From Muribaculaceae bacterium (lineage in GTDB: Bacteria; Bacteroidota; Bacteroidia; Bacteroidales; Muribaculaceae), in assembly GCA_017473615.1 (NCBI GenBank), contig JAFUKL010000011.1, positions 16,234-80,233 of the forward strand: a DNA stretch of 64,000 nt, written 5' to 3'. Under the pieces are notes generated by a model. It saw only the letters and a list, made by a program, of their open reading frames with translations. It did not search any database and was not told where the DNA came from. This document shows positions 25,620 through 33,974 of this stretch, one piece after another (positions within the stretch are counted from its first letter, which is position 1; the number at the start of each line of letters is the position of its first letter). The position numbers were made by a program, and so were the translations under genes.

Positions 25620-27092
25620 TTAGAACTGGAAATAAATGAACGGCGACACATCTTCACTCATGAATTGAACCACCAACTGCACCACAATCAGGAATACTGC
25701 CAACTTGACAATCCACGGAGAACGCACAAAACGCTCACCTGCCAGCGCCCACCATCGCTTGGGCAGAGCATGAGCGATAATTATTACCGACATAAGTATG
25801 CACCACACATAGCGAACCTCTACAAACACGGGAAGATAGTCAATATGGAAATTGGAGAAAATATTCTTAATGATAAGCCATGAGTCCATCCATGAATCAG
25901 CACGGAAAAACACCCACAGCAACGATACGTATATAATAGTTATCGCCCAACACACCGACCGAACCCACCATTTATCGGGAATTCTCGACAGCCAAGGCTT
26001 TGACGCCTTATGCACCGCTAATCCCGCACCATGCATAGCTCCCCAAAAGACAAATTTCCACGCTGCGCCATGCCAAAGCCCGCCTATAAGCATAGTAAGA
26101 AAATTGTTCACATAGGTGCGGAACGTGCCTTTACGATTACCACCCAATGGAATATACACATAATCGCGCAACCATGACGACAATGAAATGTGCCAACGTC
26201 TCCAGAACTCTGTCAGATTAAGCGATTTATAGGGGAAGTCAAAGTTTGCACTCAACTTGAATCCCATTATCAGCGCAATACCTATTGCCATGTCAGAATA
26301 ACCCGAAAAGTCACAATATATCTGCATAGTGTAACCTATTACTCCCATCAGGCTCTCCAATCCGGTATAACCGGTGGGATTGGCAAAAATCAAGTCGTTG
26401 TATTGCGATATGTAATCGGCTATAAGAGATTTCTTTATAACTCCGAGGATTATCAGCCAAAATCCGTAATAAATTTCTTCCTGCGTGGCCCTGGTATTAT
26501 CTTTTATTTGTGGGAGAAAATAATCGGCTCTTACTATGGGACCGGCTACAAGTGCAGGAAAAAACGACAAGAAAAACGCATATTCAAGCCATGTATCGGT
26601 AGGTTTCACACGCCCTTTATATACATCCACTATATAACTTATAGACTGAAATGTATAGAACGATATTCCCACCGGCAGAATGATGTCAAGCGGCTGAAAA
26701 TTACCGTTTACCATCATGCTCCAGTTCCACATGAAGAAATTGGCATACTTAAAGTAGCAAAGCACGCTCAACGATGCTGCAACAGACACCGCAACACAAA
26801 GTTTTCGTTTCAGCTCGGTTTTCTGTCTTACAAGGACTTTAGACAAAGTCCAGTCAAGCAATGACGTACCAACGAGTAACAGGAAAAAGACTCCGCTTGA
26901 TTTATAATAGAAATACAAGCTGAAAGCAACCACAAACACAAGCATTTGCCAACGTCGCTCCTTCAGCATGGCATAAACAGGCATAAACACGATGAATAAA
27001 GCCCAGAAAATGCCCGATGAAAAAATCATTGGGGCATCTTTTTGGTAGGTGAGCAGTTCTGCGATGTTATGCCAAATGAGTGAAAAATCCAT
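25620..27092 (-). CDS. MBOAT family O-acyltransferase (AlgI/DltB-like)
   Basis: A 490-residue polytopic inner-membrane protein with about ten spans. The MBOAT core is intact: the SFYTFQSISY segment, EFWRRWHISLSSWLRDYVYIPLGG with its conserved His, and the invariant catalytic His in GGLWHGAAWKF. AlgI/DltB-type enzymes transfer acetyl (or alanyl) groups across the membrane to polysaccharides or teichoic acids. The SGNH-domain gene ends 13 bases upstream of its ATG, the usual partner layout (like AlgI with AlgX/AlgJ), so this is probably an exopolysaccharide or cell-wall O-acetylation pair. Substrate unknown. Confidence 0.93.
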   Translation of the reverse strand: MDFSLIWHNIAELLTYQKDAPMIFSSGIFWALFIVFMPVYAMLKERRWQMLVFVVAFSLYFYYKSSGVFFLLLVGTSLLDWTLSKVLVRQKTELKRKLCVAVSVAASLSVLCYFKYANFFMWNWSMMVNGNFQPLDIILPVGISFYTFQSISYIVDVYKGRVKPTDTWLEYAFFLSFFPALVAGPIVRADYFLPQIKDNTRATQEEIYYGFWLIILGVIKKSLIADYISQYNDLIFANPTGYTGLESLMGVIGYTMQIYCDFSGYSDMAIGIALIMGFKLSANFDFPYKSLNLTEFWRRWHISLSSWLRDYVYIPLGGNRKGTFRTYVNNFLTMLIGGLWHGAAWKFVFWGAMHGAGLAVHKASKPWLSRIPDKWWVRSVCWAITIIYVSLLWVFFRADSWMDSWLIIKNIFSNFHIDYLPVFVEVRYVWCILMSVIIIAHALPKRWWALAGERFVRSPWIVKLAVFLIVVQLVVQFMSEDVSPFIYFQF

Positions 27093-27105
27093 GTCCTGAG
27101 AAAGA

Positions 27106-27885
27106 TTATTTTTTAGGTTGCAGAATTATCACTCGTTTCGGGCGAGCCTTAGCCGCCTCAGGCTTATCCATTTTTATGGGATGTGCAGCATGCTCAGGCA
27201 TCCAGCGTGCTACGCTGTCCATCCACAGCCCCGCCGATTTGCGCGTGGGATGCGCACCGTCCTTGGCACGGTCAAAGTGCATTCCATTCGACAAAAAGAA
27301 TGAGCCGTTCCTCGCATTCTTGGCTATCAAGTCGTTAATGCCGGTATCCGGTTTCCAGTTAGGCGGACCTATCCATACGTATGGCAAATTCCCTATCTGA
27401 GAAATAATATTTTTAACAAATTTATCGCGACGCTCAGCAATATTGCGTACAAACAGTTCATTGGCACCAAGCGAAATAAACACGTATGTAGGCTTAAACT
27501 CCTCGATATATTCTTGAAGTTTGGTAGTTTCACCCCACACCTCCGATGTAGAACTATACCAAATGACGGAATATAACGTATGTCCGTTTGCCTCGGCGTA
27601 TGCAGCCAGACGCGGCGAAAGTCCTTCGAGCATGGAGTCTCCTATGAAAAGAATGGTTTGAGGCGTTTCATCCACCTCTTTAGGTTGTTCTACCACAGTA
27701 TCGGGCATGCAAGCAAGGCTGTCATGAGCCACGACAGCCGTATCGGGTGCTTTGGTAAGGCGATCAATCATTCCCGACGACCTCAATTCAAAACCTCCCA
27801 CCTTTATCGAGTCAAACCCCGATAAAGTCAAGAATATAGCAAACGATATAACCAATATCGCCCAAAATCCGAAATATTTCTTCAT
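27106..27885 (-). CDS. Membrane-anchored SGNH hydrolase-like acetyltransferase partner
   Basis: A 259-residue protein with an N-terminal membrane anchor (FWAILVISFAIFLTL) and an outer SGNH domain: block I ILFIGDSML (nucleophile Ser), block III SLGANE, and the catalytic Asp-x-x-His at DGAHPT. The C-terminus is basic. DUF459-like members complete extracytoplasmic O-acetylation by taking the acyl group delivered by an MBOAT protein. The tight spacing to the MBOAT gene supports that. Its mRNA has a perfect hairpin just ahead of the start codon. Free esterase activity is an alternative. Confidence 0.85.
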   Translation of the reverse strand: MKKYFGFWAILVISFAIFLTLSGFDSIKVGGFELRSSGMIDRLTKAPDTAVVAHDSLACMPDTVVEQPKEVDETPQTILFIGDSMLEGLSPRLAAYAEANGHTLYSVIWYSSTSEVWGETTKLQEYIEEFKPTYVFISLGANELFVRNIAERRDKFVKNIISQIGNLPYVWIGPPNWKPDTGINDLIAKNARNGSFFLSNGMHFDRAKDGAHPTRKSAGLWMDSVARWMPEHAAHPIKMDKPEAAKARPKRVIILQPKK

Positions 27886-27898
27886 AAAAGTACTGCAA

Positions 27899-27918
27899 AG
27901 ACGTGTTCACACACGTCT
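27899..27918. promoter_or_regulatory. Hairpin just upstream of the SGNH/MBOAT operon start
   Basis: AGACGTGT-TCAC-ACACGTCT: a perfect 8-bp stem ending 13 bases before the ATG (27885). It could mask ribosome access or serve as an operator. A TTTG-N20-GATTTTTG pair on the minus strand near 27980-28010 is the likely promoter. Confidence 0.5.
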
Positions 27919-28060
27919 AAGGATTCTTTATTTCAACACGTTATTCTGTCTAAAACGCATTGACAATTATTTTCATTTGCAAAAATCGCAAGACTTTTGC
28001 AAATACGCAAACTTTCCCCCATAAAACTATTTTTCTTCAATCAATCTCAGAATCTGTTTT

Positions 28061-29302
28061 CTAAAAAGAGCCACAGCTTTCAATATCATTAAAAAGCCTA
28101 ATCAGAGCCCGCCCTATTGCGTAAGATAAATTTACCGGTACTGCATTCCCTATTTGTTTATATTGAGAATTTAAATTACCTGAAAATTCCCAACTATCAG
28201 GAAAAGTTTGTATTCTTGCGTATTCCCTCACTGTCAAGGGACGAGTTTCAGTAGGATGACAACGTTCCGTTTGTTTCTGAGCCGGAGCACAAGTAAGTGT
28301 CAAACTCGGCTCATCCAAAGACAATCTCCTTGCCATTCCGGTTTTTCCGCCTTCTTGTTCAAAACTTTTACCCATGTATTCTTTTTGAACTTTTAGAGGT
28401 AAATCTTTCCAATAACCTCCCATAGGTACCAATTCCATCACCCGTTTTTTCTTTTCCGGATACTTTTGTCCGCACGACATAGGAACATCCGTATCATACA
28501 ATATCCCTTTAAACAACGCATCCCTAAGCGTCATTACACGGAAATACGGAGACGGCCAATGAAATACAACCTTTCGGGCTATATCATTCCTTATAGCCAC
28601 CATTATCAGGCGTTCTCTTTTTTGGGGAACTTGATATTTTATAGCCTGTAATACTCTGGGTTCAACAAGAGAATATCCCAATTCAGCAATAACATTCTTT
28701 ACTACTTTAAGAGTATTCCCATTATCATGAGTAAGAAACCCTCTAACATTCTCACACATAAAAACTTTAGGGTTTATCTCCTTTACCGCTCTCGCCAATT
28801 CAAAAAACAACGTACCACGCGTATCGTTAAATCCACCCTTATTACCGGCATAGCTAAATGCTTGACAAGGAAATCCCCCTGTCAACAAATCCACCTTGTC
28901 CCTATACTCAGTGAAATCCAAAGAATGAATATCTGCTTCTACAACATTCCATTCAGGACGATTCCTTTTAAGCGTACTGCACGCATCACGGTCACATTCA
29001 TTTAATAATACATGTTTAAAACCGGCTTTACTCATCCCCAAAGCCAAACCTCCGGCACCCGCAAAAAGTTCAACGCTTGTATATTCCCTTTTGGGTATGA
29101 TTCTCATTTCATCACACCAATTGGTCTCTATCATTTCCTTTATTTCCGGAATGCCGACAAGATCTTTAACATAAAAAAAGACTTGCCCCCTCTCGTTTTC
29201 ATGAGCTTTATACTTTCCCTTGTCTTTCCAACTTTGCAAAGTACGTTTTGACACACCCATTATGTCGGCAAAGTTCGTTTCAGTTATAATTGTAGGAGCC
29301 AT
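28061..29302 (-). CDS. DNA (cytosine-5) methyltransferase with N-terminal HTH
   Basis: A 413-residue C5 methyltransferase of a type II system. Motif I SVELFAGAGGLALG (SAM binding, near residue 80), IV GGFPCQAFS with the catalytic Cys (~146), VI ENVRGFL, VIII QKRERLIMVA, and X QIGNAVPV are all present; the target recognition domain lies between VIII and IX. The first ~50 residues form a MerR/excisionase-like HTH (NFADIMGVSKRTLQSW), as in M.SsoII-type enzymes that repress their own operon. The ATG at 29302 sits two bases after the nuclease stop; a TTG at 29308 is an alternative start. The specificity is inferred from the nuclease partner. Confidence 0.93.
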   Translation of the reverse strand: MAPTIITETNFADIMGVSKRTLQSWKDKGKYKAHENERGQVFFYVKDLVGIPEIKEMIETNWCDEMRIIPKREYTSVELFAGAGGLALGMSKAGFKHVLLNECDRDACSTLKRNRPEWNVVEADIHSLDFTEYRDKVDLLTGGFPCQAFSYAGNKGGFNDTRGTLFFELARAVKEINPKVFMCENVRGFLTHDNGNTLKVVKNVIAELGYSLVEPRVLQAIKYQVPQKRERLIMVAIRNDIARKVVFHWPSPYFRVMTLRDALFKGILYDTDVPMSCGQKYPEKKKRVMELVPMGGYWKDLPLKVQKEYMGKSFEQEGGKTGMARRLSLDEPSLTLTCAPAQKQTERCHPTETRPLTVREYARIQTFPDSWEFSGNLNSQYKQIGNAVPVNLSYAIGRALIRLFNDIESCGSF

Positions 29303-29304
29303 AA

Positions 29305-30060
29305 TCAAAAGTTTTCAAATCCCTCATAAGTTTTAAACGCAAGTAAATAAAGGCTTCTATAGAAATCGGTCTTATCCAATTCATCATATACCGTATTGCT
29401 TAGTTTTGCCGACACATCTTCGCTCACTACATCATCTAATATACATGGCAGCACCTTACACAATTTGAAAAAGGCATATTTATCACCAAAAACAATCTCA
29501 TAAAATTTATCCATAGAAACTCTACGGATACGCTCATGCGAATAAGACTCTTTTCGGCCTTTCTCATTTATAGTTAAATTCCATACTTCATTTTGTGATT
29601 TTTTAGCAATAGTTTCCACCAACATGCAAACCGCTTTATCATCTTTGAGTATTTTACTTTGCATTTTCACATAAGTATCTGACGCACTTGCCGAATTCAT
29701 TGTATTATGCTTATTTTTCATTTCCACATAAATGTGCAAATCATCATTCAAAACATCAAACCCACCAAGATCGCCATTTTCCGGAACAACCCAACCATTT
29801 CCGGCATATTTGAATAAATACTGATGAAAATACCCTATTCTGTTATTATTTGTCTTATCTATTTGCCGGAAACACTCCGCCTCTATTGCCTGACGAATAT
29901 TTTGACCATAAATCTTAGCATCAAAAGTCATTTTTATCGGGTCTACTATATTTTTGTTAAACTCTTTCAAGTTTATGTTTCTTCGATATTGTAAAACGGT
30001 ATTTTTCACATGATTGTATATATCAATATTTGAAATAAAACCGAGATTATAATCTTTCAT
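29305..30060 (-). CDS. Type II restriction endonuclease, Eco47II family
   Basis: A 251-residue nuclease. It shares with the Eco47II family (PF09553) the segments DAKIYGQNIRQAIEAE, RQIDKTNNNRIGYFHQ, and the PD-(D/E)xK-like site GGFDVLNDDLHIYVEMKNKHN (Asp, then Glu-x-Lys), followed by the Ser/Thr-rich loop before TYVKMQ. Eco47II cuts GGNCC, so this enzyme probably recognises the same or a related site. It is promoter-proximal and precedes the methyltransferase. The pair is AT-rich, both signs of recent acquisition. Confidence 0.85.
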   Translation of the reverse strand: MKDYNLGFISNIDIYNHVKNTVLQYRRNINLKEFNKNIVDPIKMTFDAKIYGQNIRQAIEAECFRQIDKTNNNRIGYFHQYLFKYAGNGWVVPENGDLGGFDVLNDDLHIYVEMKNKHNTMNSASASDTYVKMQSKILKDDKAVCMLVETIAKKSQNEVWNLTINEKGRKESYSHERIRRVSMDKFYEIVFGDKYAFFKLCKVLPCILDDVVSEDVSAKLSNTVYDELDKTDFYRSLYLLAFKTYEGFENF

Positions 30061-30094
30061 ATCTAAAAGTCTTATATATTTATATTACTCACGG

Positions 30095-30102
30095 CAAAGA
30101 TA
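30095..30102 (-). promoter_or_regulatory. -7 box (TATCTTTG) of the restriction-modification operon
   Basis: A perfect TAnnTTTG on the minus strand, 35 bases before the nuclease start. The HTH of the methylase would be expected to bind near here. Confidence 0.5.
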
Positions 30103-30253
30103 CGTAATTTTCAATCAACGCCATTCATAAACCGCTTAAATTTATTTAGATAGGGTTTATAGTTTCCCTATACGGACTTCCCACGCCATATTTTACACCA
30201 AACCAACGACGGCTGAAATGTGTTTAATTAATCAACGGTATTATCGTAATTTT

Positions 30254-31648
30254 ATGGAAAAGAAAGGCTTTTTTATTCAGATAAAGCAATACTTGAAAGA
30301 ATATTTCGATTTGAAAGCTGAATTAGACGACGAGAAAACCGCCGTAGAAGCTGTGATGGACGGGGTGTCGTTCAAAGGTGCCAACATCATAATCTTGATT
30401 TTGGCAATTTTCATTGCATCGTTAGGCTTAAACACCAATTCGGCGGCAGTGATAATAGGTGCAATGCTTATTTCTCCGCTTATGGGTCCTATTATCGGTA
30501 TGGGATTCGGATTGGGAATCTACGATTTCGACCTGATTAAACGGTCGTTCCGCAATCTTGCCATAGCGGCGGCATTCAGTGTTCTTGCATCCACGGTATA
30601 TTTTCTTATATCACCTGTGAGCGAGGGGCGTTCAGAATTGCTGGCACGCACGTCTCCATCGATATATGATGTGCTGATAGGCTTTTTCGGCGGACTTGCC
30701 GGAATCGTGGCTCTTGCATGCCGCAAAAAAGGTAATGTAATACCCGGCGTTGCCATTGCTACAGCCCTTATGCCGCCACTCTGCACTGCCGGATATGGGC
30801 TTGCCACTTGGCAGTTGCAATATTTCTTCGGTGCATTCTACTTATTTCTCATAAACTCCATTTTTATAGGCTACGCCACTACAGTGGGTGTGAAATTCTT
30901 AGGTTTCAAGCAACGAACTTTCGTACATGAAACGACAAAACACAAAGTAAAAAAATATGTCACCACTATTATTATTGTCACTTTATTGCCAAGCATTTGG
31001 CTCACTTTCTCAATGATACGCGACAGCTATTTTGAGAACAGCGCAAACAACTTCATCAACACCGAGTTTGTGTTCCCCAATACACAAGTACTCAACAAGG
31101 ATGCCGGAGTGAAAAACGGAAAGAAATTCATTCATGTGACATTGATTGGCGAACGTCTCAATACCGATTCTCTGCATATAGCCATGATGAAGAAAATAGA
31201 TGGTAACCGATGGCTTAGAGGCACAGAGCTGACGATACAGCAGGGAGTGGCAATAGGAACAGCCAATCCGTTGAGTTCCCGGGAAATCACTGCTTCCATG
31301 TTTAATGAAATCTATGCCGACAACCAAAAGAAAATAGCGATTCAAGCCGAACAAATAGACTCTCTTATCCGCTGCATCACAATGGAAACGGAATTTGAGA
31401 ACCTGTCACGGCAACTCGCACCGGAAATAAAGGTATTATTCCCCAAAGTGAAGGATATAGCCCTCAGTAAAAATGTATTCTGTTCCATCAACGAACAAAA
31501 GACCGATACGGTGAATCTCGCCATTGTGGAAGTGAACGGATTCATGCCAGCCAATGAAATGAAAAAATTTGAATCATATATCGAAGTACGTTCGGGCGTA
31601 AGCCCCATTAAAATAGTAAAAAGCGAAGTAATCGGAGTAAGATATTAA
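30254..31648 (+). CDS. DUF389 domain membrane protein
   Basis: A 464-residue protein. The DUF389 core spans residues ~40-220 with the membrane segments IILILAIFIASLGLNTNSAAVIIGAMLISPLMGPI and the following Gly/Ala-rich spans, including VIPGVAIATALMPPLCTAG. The C-terminal half is soluble and mixed alpha/beta. The function of the family is unknown; it is widespread and sometimes studied in cyanobacteria. The ATG at 30254 gives the canonical start; an upstream in-frame start (30218) lacks support. No clear promoter box is visible. It is a single gene between the restriction operon and a glycosyltransferase. Confidence 0.88.
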   Translation: MEKKGFFIQIKQYLKEYFDLKAELDDEKTAVEAVMDGVSFKGANIIILILAIFIASLGLNTNSAAVIIGAMLISPLMGPIIGMGFGLGIYDFDLIKRSFRNLAIAAAFSVLASTVYFLISPVSEGRSELLARTSPSIYDVLIGFFGGLAGIVALACRKKGNVIPGVAIATALMPPLCTAGYGLATWQLQYFFGAFYLFLINSIFIGYATTVGVKFLGFKQRTFVHETTKHKVKKYVTTIIIVTLLPSIWLTFSMIRDSYFENSANNFINTEFVFPNTQVLNKDAGVKNGKKFIHVTLIGERLNTDSLHIAMMKKIDGNRWLRGTELTIQQGVAIGTANPLSSREITASMFNEIYADNQKKIAIQAEQIDSLIRCITMETEFENLSRQLAPEIKVLFPKVKDIALSKNVFCSINEQKTDTVNLAIVEVNGFMPANEMKKFESYIEVRSGVSPIKIVKSEVIGVRY

Positions 31649-31677
31649 GAATCTGTTCTTATCTCGATAAAATTCAC

Positions 31678-31685
31678 TATTTTTG
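31678..31685 (+). promoter_or_regulatory. -7 box (TATTTTTG) of the glycosyltransferase gene
   Basis: A perfect TAnnTTTG 25 bases before ATG 31710. It rules out the in-frame codon at 31683 as the start. Confidence 0.55.
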
Positions 31686-31709
31686 CCGGCAAATATTCAT
31701 CGCATAAAA

Positions 31710-32945
31710 ATGAGGATAGCGATTATCAACAGAAGCGACTTGAACGGCGGAGCGGCAGTGTTTTCCTACCGCCTGCTTAAAGCCTTGCGCTCTCAGGACA
31801 TAGACGCAAAAATGCTCGTCACCGAAAAACTAAGCGACAGCGACGATGTCCTGCGTTATGCTTCCCCTATATGCGACCGATATGCATTCTTAGCCGAAAG
31901 GCTGCAGATATTCCTGCAAAACGGGTTCTCTCGCAAAAATCTATTCAAAGTGGACACTGCCGACTTCGGACGGGATATTTCCAAGCATCCCATTGTGAAG
32001 AACGCCGATGTAATCATACTCAACTGGATAAATCAGGGAGCTGTGTCGCTCGATTGCGTGAAGAAACTATGCGATAGCGGAAAACCCGTAATATGGAATA
32101 TGCACGACATGTGGGAGTGTACCGGAATATGTCACCACGCTTACGAATGCGAACGGTATAAGGATGCGTGCGGAAAATGCATCTACTTGCGTTCGAATAA
32201 CGAAAAAGACCTGTCACATAAGTCATGGTTGAAGAAAAAAGCAATATTTTCTTCAAAAAACCTTCACTTCGTGGCGGTGAGCAACTGGCTTGCACGGAAA
32301 TGCCGGGAAAGCAGCTTATTAGGCGACAAAAACGTTACGGTAATACCCAACACTATTGCCGTAGAAGAGTTTTCATTCAACAGGCGCAGAAATATCGATA
32401 TGGAAATACCGAATAACCGCAAAATCATTACAATGGGCGCCGCACGTCTTGACGACCCGGTGAAAGGTTTTCCCATCCTGCTCGGAGCATTAAAATGGCT
32501 GAAAGCGCACAAACCTGAGATAGCCGAAAATTTACACCTTCTATTGTTCGGCGGCATTAGAGACGCCTCATTGCTGCTTGAAATAGACCTACCGTTCACC
32601 TATTTAGGACGCATCGATGAGAAACGGGTAAAAGAAGTTCTGTCACACACCGATGTCATTCTGTCTTCATCACTATATGAATCTTTTGGAGGTACACTCA
32701 TAGAAGGAATGGCGGCAGGATGTATTCCGGTAACTTTCGGCAACGGAGGACAAGGCGATATTGTAAACCATTTACAAACAGGGTATATTGCAAAATATAA
32801 ATCTTGCGAAGACTTCGCAAATGGAATCGAATGGGCTGTAAATTCAGGGATTGACAGAGCTTTCCTTCACGAAACGGCGGAAAAGCGTTTTGCCCCACCG
32901 ATAATAGTCGATAAATACCTGCGACTCATCACCGAAGTTATATAA
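31710..32945 (+). CDS. Glycosyltransferase family 4 with Cys-rich insert
   Basis: A 411-residue GT-B enzyme. The N-terminal Rossmann fold begins MRIAIINRSDLNGGAAVF. A cysteine cluster follows the conserved W-N-M-H-D-M-W (C-T-G-I-C-H-H-A-Y-E-C ... C-G-K-C), as in a subgroup of GT4 enzymes of polysaccharide loci. The donor-binding half has VIPNTIAVEEF, the FLYLGRI-like F-T-Y-L-G-R-I and the E-x7-E region SLYESFGGTLIEGMAAG. It should transfer a sugar from a nucleotide-sugar to a membrane glycan in the cytoplasm. It stands alone rather than in a capsule cluster, so the glycan is unknown. Confidence 0.9.
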   Translation: MRIAIINRSDLNGGAAVFSYRLLKALRSQDIDAKMLVTEKLSDSDDVLRYASPICDRYAFLAERLQIFLQNGFSRKNLFKVDTADFGRDISKHPIVKNADVIILNWINQGAVSLDCVKKLCDSGKPVIWNMHDMWECTGICHHAYECERYKDACGKCIYLRSNNEKDLSHKSWLKKKAIFSSKNLHFVAVSNWLARKCRESSLLGDKNVTVIPNTIAVEEFSFNRRRNIDMEIPNNRKIITMGAARLDDPVKGFPILLGALKWLKAHKPEIAENLHLLLFGGIRDASLLLEIDLPFTYLGRIDEKRVKEVLSHTDVILSSSLYESFGGTLIEGMAAGCIPVTFGNGGQGDIVNHLQTGYIAKYKSCEDFANGIEWAVNSGIDRAFLHETAEKRFAPPIIVDKYLRLITEVI

Positions 32946-33062
32946 ACCATGCAATAGCAGGGGACAACTTACACCCAATGATACCATATAGGGATACACA
33001 GATGGAGCGTGCAGGCTATGTTAAAAAATGTAACCGAACAGGCTGCCATTCCTTTTTCTGTT

Positions 33063-33070
33063 TATCTTTG
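33063..33070 (+). promoter_or_regulatory. Upstream -7 box (TATCTTTG) before the radical SAM gene
   Basis: Perfect TAnnTTTG. It precedes the 19-bp palindrome at 33079-33097. A second, weaker box (TATACTTTGC at 33121-33130) lies nearer the gene and may be the one actually used. Confidence 0.35.
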
Positions 33071-33078
33071 TTTAATGA

Positions 33079-33097
33079 TTTAGGGAAGTTCCCTAAA
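33079..33097. repeat. 19-bp near-perfect palindrome upstream of the radical SAM gene
   Basis: TTTAGGGAA-G-TTCCCTAAA: nine-base arms around one base. It lies between two possible -7 boxes and fits an operator or an mRNA hairpin. Confidence 0.6.
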
Positions 33098-33167
33098 GTA
33101 CTTTTTGATGATTTATGATTTATACTTTGCTGAATAAGCATAACGAGTTATACGATTGAGAAATAAT

Positions 33168-33947
33168 ATGCAGACAGTTCTTTTTCATGAAACGGTTTTC
33201 GGACCGATACACAGTCGCCGTTTAGGCGTATCGTTGGGAATCAATCTTATGCCTAACGACGGAAAGATATGTTCATTTGATTGTATCTATTGCGAAGCCG
33301 GATACAACGCCCAAGGCGCAGGCAAGAGCGGCATACCTTCACGGGAAGCCGTAAAGAAAAGTCTTAACCGTAAACTCAAAACAATGGCAGAGGCAGGCGA
33401 ACAGCTTGATGTCATCACATTCTCCGGTAACGGCGAACCCACTCTTCACCCGCAATTCAAGGATATAGTTCATGACGTACTGCTACTTCGTGACCGCTAT
33501 TTCCCAAGTGTAAAAGTCAGCGTATTGAGCAACAGCACCATGCTTAATAAAGCCACGGTGGTAGAGGCATTGAAAAAAGTGGATAACAACATTCTTAAAT
33601 TAGACTCCGCCATAGCTCCCACGATGCGGGCTATAAATCAACCGACGTCAAACGGTGTTTTGCCCGAAGGTGTAATAGCCGACTTGAAGAAGTTTGGTGA
33701 CAAGTGCATAGTACAGACGATGTTCTTGCGCGGAGAACACAACGGAAAGAAGATAGACAACACCACCGACACCGAGATAGAAGCCCTTATCGAAGCATAC
33801 AAAGAAATATCTCCGAAAGAGGTAATGATTTACTCTATTGACCGCAAAACACCCGAGGAAAACCTTGAAAAAATAACAAAAGAGGAATTGGCTGCTATAG
33901 GCAAACGAATAGAAACCGCCGGCATTAAAGTCCAAGTAAACGCCTAA
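33168..33947 (+). CDS. Radical SAM protein, Bacteroidetes family of unknown reaction
   Basis: A 259-residue radical SAM enzyme: the CxxxCxxC motif reads CSFDCIYC (near residue 36), binding the 4Fe-4S cluster that splits S-adenosylmethionine; the GNGEPT motif follows (SAM binding). The family opens with HSRRLG(V/R)SLGINL and is annotated COG0731-like (wyosine-type); the tRNA reaction is not proven for bacterial members. The frame continues upstream to a TTG at 33156, but ATG 33168 fits the family start. The LD-carboxypeptidase gene follows 27 bases later and may share the transcript. Confidence 0.87.
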   Translation: MQTVLFHETVFGPIHSRRLGVSLGINLMPNDGKICSFDCIYCEAGYNAQGAGKSGIPSREAVKKSLNRKLKTMAEAGEQLDVITFSGNGEPTLHPQFKDIVHDVLLLRDRYFPSVKVSVLSNSTMLNKATVVEALKKVDNNILKLDSAIAPTMRAINQPTSNGVLPEGVIADLKKFGDKCIVQTMFLRGEHNGKKIDNTTDTEIEALIEAYKEISPKEVMIYSIDRKTPEENLEKITKEELAAIGKRIETAGIKVQVNA

Positions 33948-33974
33948 CCAATATAGTTAAAGCAAAAGAGCGAT

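Noticed and set aside
26190-26864. 224-residue plus-strand open frame within the MBOAT gene
   Set aside because: Antisense shadow; Tyr/His/Arg-rich residues reflect the reverse of membrane-protein codons.
28061-30060. Idea that GGNCC sites are avoided because of the Eco47II-like system
   Set aside because: Sites are present in the window (for example 3026-3030, 9092-9096, 27365-27369), and expected counts could not be computed.
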